The notes under the pieces are model-generated. The model ran no database searches. It saw only the letters and a list, made by a program, of their open reading frames with translations, and was not told the origin of the DNA. Of a DNA stretch of 64,000 bases, positions 61,745 to 64,000 are shown piece after piece; the stretch's first letter is position 1, and every line of letters starts with the position of its first letter. The stretch is from the NCBI GenBank assembly GCA_047975545.1, contig JBKEDS010000006.1:18317-82316 (forward strand), read 5' to 3'. A program made the position numbers and the translations under genes. The DNA is from JBKEDS01 sp047975545. GTDB taxonomy: Bacteria > Bacteroidota > Bacteroidia > Flavobacteriales > Flavobacteriaceae.

Positions 61745-64000
61745 TTATAAACTAAAAAATCTTTTTTTCCCTTTGGTTGTACCATAGTAACCATATTTAG
61801 CGCCATAACCAAAATTTGCTTGATCCACATCGTTCACGATAACCATCATACCTTTTAATTTATTATTTGTGTGAAGGTCTTTCGCAAAATTTAAAATGTT
61901 TTTTTCGGTGTAATCGGCCCGGGTTAAATATACGGTGTGCCCTGCGTATTGGCTAAATAACAAAGTATCGGTTACCAACATGCAAGGTGCTGTGTCCACT
62001 ATTATATAATCGTATTGTTCCGAAACACTATCGAACAAGGTTTTCATTCTATCCCCCATTAACAATTCTGCCGGATTTGGCGGTATTTTTCCTGCCGGGA
62101 GCACGCTTAGGTGAATTCCGTTTACATCGTATGTAATAATCGTGTCCTTAACCCCAACAGTTTCATCACTTAAAAACTCGGTAAGTCCCGGTTTTTCGGT
62201 AACCGTTTCCACAACTTTAAATTTGTTTATAATTGGTTTTGGGTTGCGTATGTCGGCACCTATTAATAATACACGCTTATTGGTATTTACCAAGGTTAAA
62301 GCCATATTTAGGCTAAAAAACGATTTACCCTCACCGTTAATGGTAGATGTTACAAAAATAACATTATCGTTATTTTTAACGTGCCTACCGCGTCTTACAA
62401 AATCCAAATTGGTCCTAATAATCCGCATCGATTCGGACAATAAAGACCTATCGTTTAGTTGAATTAGCTTGCTTAGTTCTTTACCTTTTAAACGAGGGAT
62501 TTCGCCCAAAACGGTAATATTAGGTAATTCTTGTTCAACATCTTCCTTATTATGGATTTTCGTATCCAATAAATCTTTAACGTACAATATGGAAAACGGA
62601 ATAAGCAATCCTAAGAATAGAGCCGCAGCAAGCGTCATTTTTTTGTTGGGCGATACGGGATATTCTCCACTAAACGCCTCGTCGATTACCTTTACATTTG
62701 GCGAGGTAGCGGTTAACGATATTGCTGCTTCTTCCCTTTTTTGCAGTAAGTACAAATATAATGCTTCTTTTATGCCTTGTTTTCGTTCTATGGAACGCAA
62801 TTTGCTTTCTTGTCCGGGAACAGAATATATCTTTGAGTTAATACGGCTGGATTGGCTCTCCAAACTGCCTATTCTTATCCGGGACGACTGGATGGAATTG
62901 TCAACTGTTGTTTTTAGGTTTTGCCGGATATTATCTAAAGATTCATCCAAATTTACTAAGGCCATATTTTTGTTACCTGCACTTTTGGCCAATTCTTCCC
63001 GTCTGTTTAATAATTCGTTGTACCTGGAAGAAAGCTCGGATATTGTGGGGTCTCCCAAACCTAAATTTGACGGAATATGCTGAAATCCCTCACTTTCGTC
63101 CAACGATTCCTTCATATAACTAAGTATGCTTAACTCGGTTTTATTTTGGTCAAGCTCTTGCTCGTTTAGTGCGCTTATGCTTAAAAACTGCCCTGCTTCC
63201 GAAGTGACGTCGGTTACTTTGTTGCCCGTTTTAAACCTTACAATACTATCGTCTACGTTTACTAAATCGGAGGCTATTAGCTCTACCCGCTTATCGATAA
63301 AATTAGCCGTATTTCTGGAACGGCTGTTTTTTAACTCCATCGTAGAGTTGTTGTACTCCTTTATAAGCGTATTGATAACATCTATGGCTTTGCGGGGCAC
63401 GGGATCTGTATAACTAATGTCCAAAACTTTGGTAGATTTCCCCACGGGTTCGATAACAATTGCTTTTCTTAAATATTGGGAAATATCGGTAATTGGTGTA
63501 ATTGTTATATACAGTTCGCTACCGATATAATTTTTAATATCTATTGTTTTTGGGGTAATAATCATTCCTCCGAACAAGGTCGGGATATTTTCGCCGAACG
63601 ATAATTTTGTAGGCTCATCGTCACTGTTAATCCTATAATCAAAATCAACATCGGATAAAACATCTATATAAAACCCAAAATTGGTGTTGTGTATTATAGA
63701 ATCGGAGGCTATAAAATTAATGGAAATTGGGGCATTTCTATATAATTCGGATGCGTTTATTCTGCCTTGATTAAAAATTCGAACATTTAATCCTAAGTCT
63801 TCTACAATTTGGTTTAAAAAATTTCTGGAACGGATAATTTGAATTTCGTCCTCCATTTGGGCTTCTTCCCGTTCGGAAAAAAGCGGCAAGTCCTGAAACA
63901 TAGATGCTGAAGAGGCCTCTTTGTCTTCCAACAACATAATTTTAGCATACGCTTGGTACTGAGGAATTGAGTAGCGTAAATACAAAAAGGCCAAGGTTAA
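61745..64000 (-). CDS. Polysaccharide biosynthesis tyrosine autokinase, Wzc-like (5' end outside window)
   Basis: 752 codons visible; the N-terminus (about 20-40 residues, cytoplasmic) lies beyond the right edge. Starts in the first membrane helix (LAFLYLRYS), then Wzz-type periplasmic domain with DKEASSASMFQDLPLFSEREEA and a coiled-coil (~300-400), second helix (KKMTLAAALFLGLLIPFSILYV), and the C-terminal BY-kinase: Walker A TINGEGKSFFSLN, Walker A' LLIGADIRNP, Walker B YDYIIVDTAPCMLV. The C-terminus has a Tyr-rich tail (YGAKYGYYG), the autophosphorylation cluster. Controls chain length and export of capsule or EPS. No other capsule genes are visible, but the locus may continue to the right. 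Confidence 0.94.
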   Translation of the reverse strand, partial: LTLAFLYLRYSIPQYQAYAKIMLLEDKEASSASMFQDLPLFSEREEAQMEDEIQIIRSRNFLNQIVEDLGLNVRIFNQGRINASELYRNAPISINFIASDSIIHNTNFGFYIDVLSDVDFDYRINSDDEPTKLSFGENIPTLFGGMIITPKTIDIKNYIGSELYITITPITDISQYLRKAIVIEPVGKSTKVLDISYTDPVPRKAIDVINTLIKEYNNSTMELKNSRSRNTANFIDKRVELIASDLVNVDDSIVRFKTGNKVTDVTSEAGQFLSISALNEQELDQNKTELSILSYMKESLDESEGFQHIPSNLGLGDPTISELSSRYNELLNRREELAKSAGNKNMALVNLDESLDNIRQNLKTTVDNSIQSSRIRIGSLESQSSRINSKIYSVPGQESKLRSIERKQGIKEALYLYLLQKREEAAISLTATSPNVKVIDEAFSGEYPVSPNKKMTLAAALFLGLLIPFSILYVKDLLDTKIHNKEDVEQELPNITVLGEIPRLKGKELSKLIQLNDRSLLSESMRIIRTNLDFVRRGRHVKNNDNVIFVTSTINGEGKSFFSLNMALTLVNTNKRVLLIGADIRNPKPIINKFKVVETVTEKPGLTEFLSDETVGVKDTIITYDVNGIHLSVLPAGKIPPNPAELLMGDRMKTLFDSVSEQYDYIIVDTAPCMLVTDTLLFSQYAGHTVYLTRADYTEKNILNFAKDLHTNNKLKGMMVIVNDVDQANFGYGAKYGYYGTTKGKKRFFSL

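Noticed and set aside
1..64000. CRISPR array, prophage, IS transposase, defence or secretion system
   Set aside because: No regular spaced repeats, no transposase, integrase, Cas, toxin-antitoxin or phage genes could be seen. The DEAH helicase at 11558 stands alone without methylase or specificity genes.

Overview
This window is a stretch of chromosome from a member of the Bacteroidota, most likely the family Flavobacteriaceae. The evidence is the AT-rich sequence, promoters of the Bacteroidota form TTG-N19-TAnnTTTG (clearest before the HU gene and the tRNA), and typical flavobacterial families such as DUF4251, DUF2911, DUF4290, START-like, fused IcmF and large single-chain PurL. It is mostly core metabolism. 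I see no rRNA, CRISPR array, prophage, transposase or integrase gene.

Layout. 1-6664: purL (cut by the left edge) and the B12-dependent fused mutase icmF, both on the minus strand. 6808-11462: purU, a DUF4251 lipoprotein, a GT9 glycosyltransferase and two overlapping EamA transporters. 11558-20099: a DEAH helicase, an aldo/keto reductase, two small exported proteins, an orphan ExbD, a 2OG-Fe(II) oxygenase coupled to an SUI1/eIF1-like factor, a nucleoside phosphorylase and a TlpA-type lipoprotein. 20162-30168: nnr, then thrA-thrB-thrC, gcvT, an SDR protein, a pterin dehydratase and yebC. The thr cluster is preceded by a threonine/isoleucine-rich leader peptide and an intrinsic terminator. 30251-41463: an oxidoreductase, glyA, fahA, a sodium symporter, purE, an M3 peptidase, a conserved protein of unknown function and an MBL hydrolase. 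41678-46988: a probable four-gene operon of PIG-L deacetylase, 36-residue membrane microprotein, sodium symporter and Gfo/Idh/MocA oxidoreductase. 47231-57262: DUF2911, glutathione peroxidase, murA, DUF4290, DUF493, an ATPase, recQ, fmt, HU, YqgE, a class IV aminotransferase and a START-like protein. 57391-64000: tRNA-Met(CAT), ald, DUF4258, proline dehydrogenase, aroB and a Wzc-type tyrosine kinase cut by the right edge.

Functional themes. Purine and one-carbon metabolism recur (purL, purU, purE, glyA, gcvT, fmt), as do threonine synthesis and amino-acid or propionate-type catabolism (fahA, pterin dehydratase, proline dehydrogenase, alanine dehydrogenase, icmF).

The most unusual feature is the short repeats. 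(1) Three copies of a modular leader element each end exactly one base before the start codon of a gene for an exported protein (8339, 19053, 48415). (2) Palindromic repeat units lie in frame inside coding sequence: three in purL and one in icmF. (3) Two copies of a ~132-bp MITE-like element and one ~186-bp element with good terminal inverted repeats occur, and one of them supplies a stop codon. (4) A dense group of repeat remnants separates thrA from thrB. Family assignments rest on recognised motifs. Statements about what is normal for a family come from memory and were not checked by database search.
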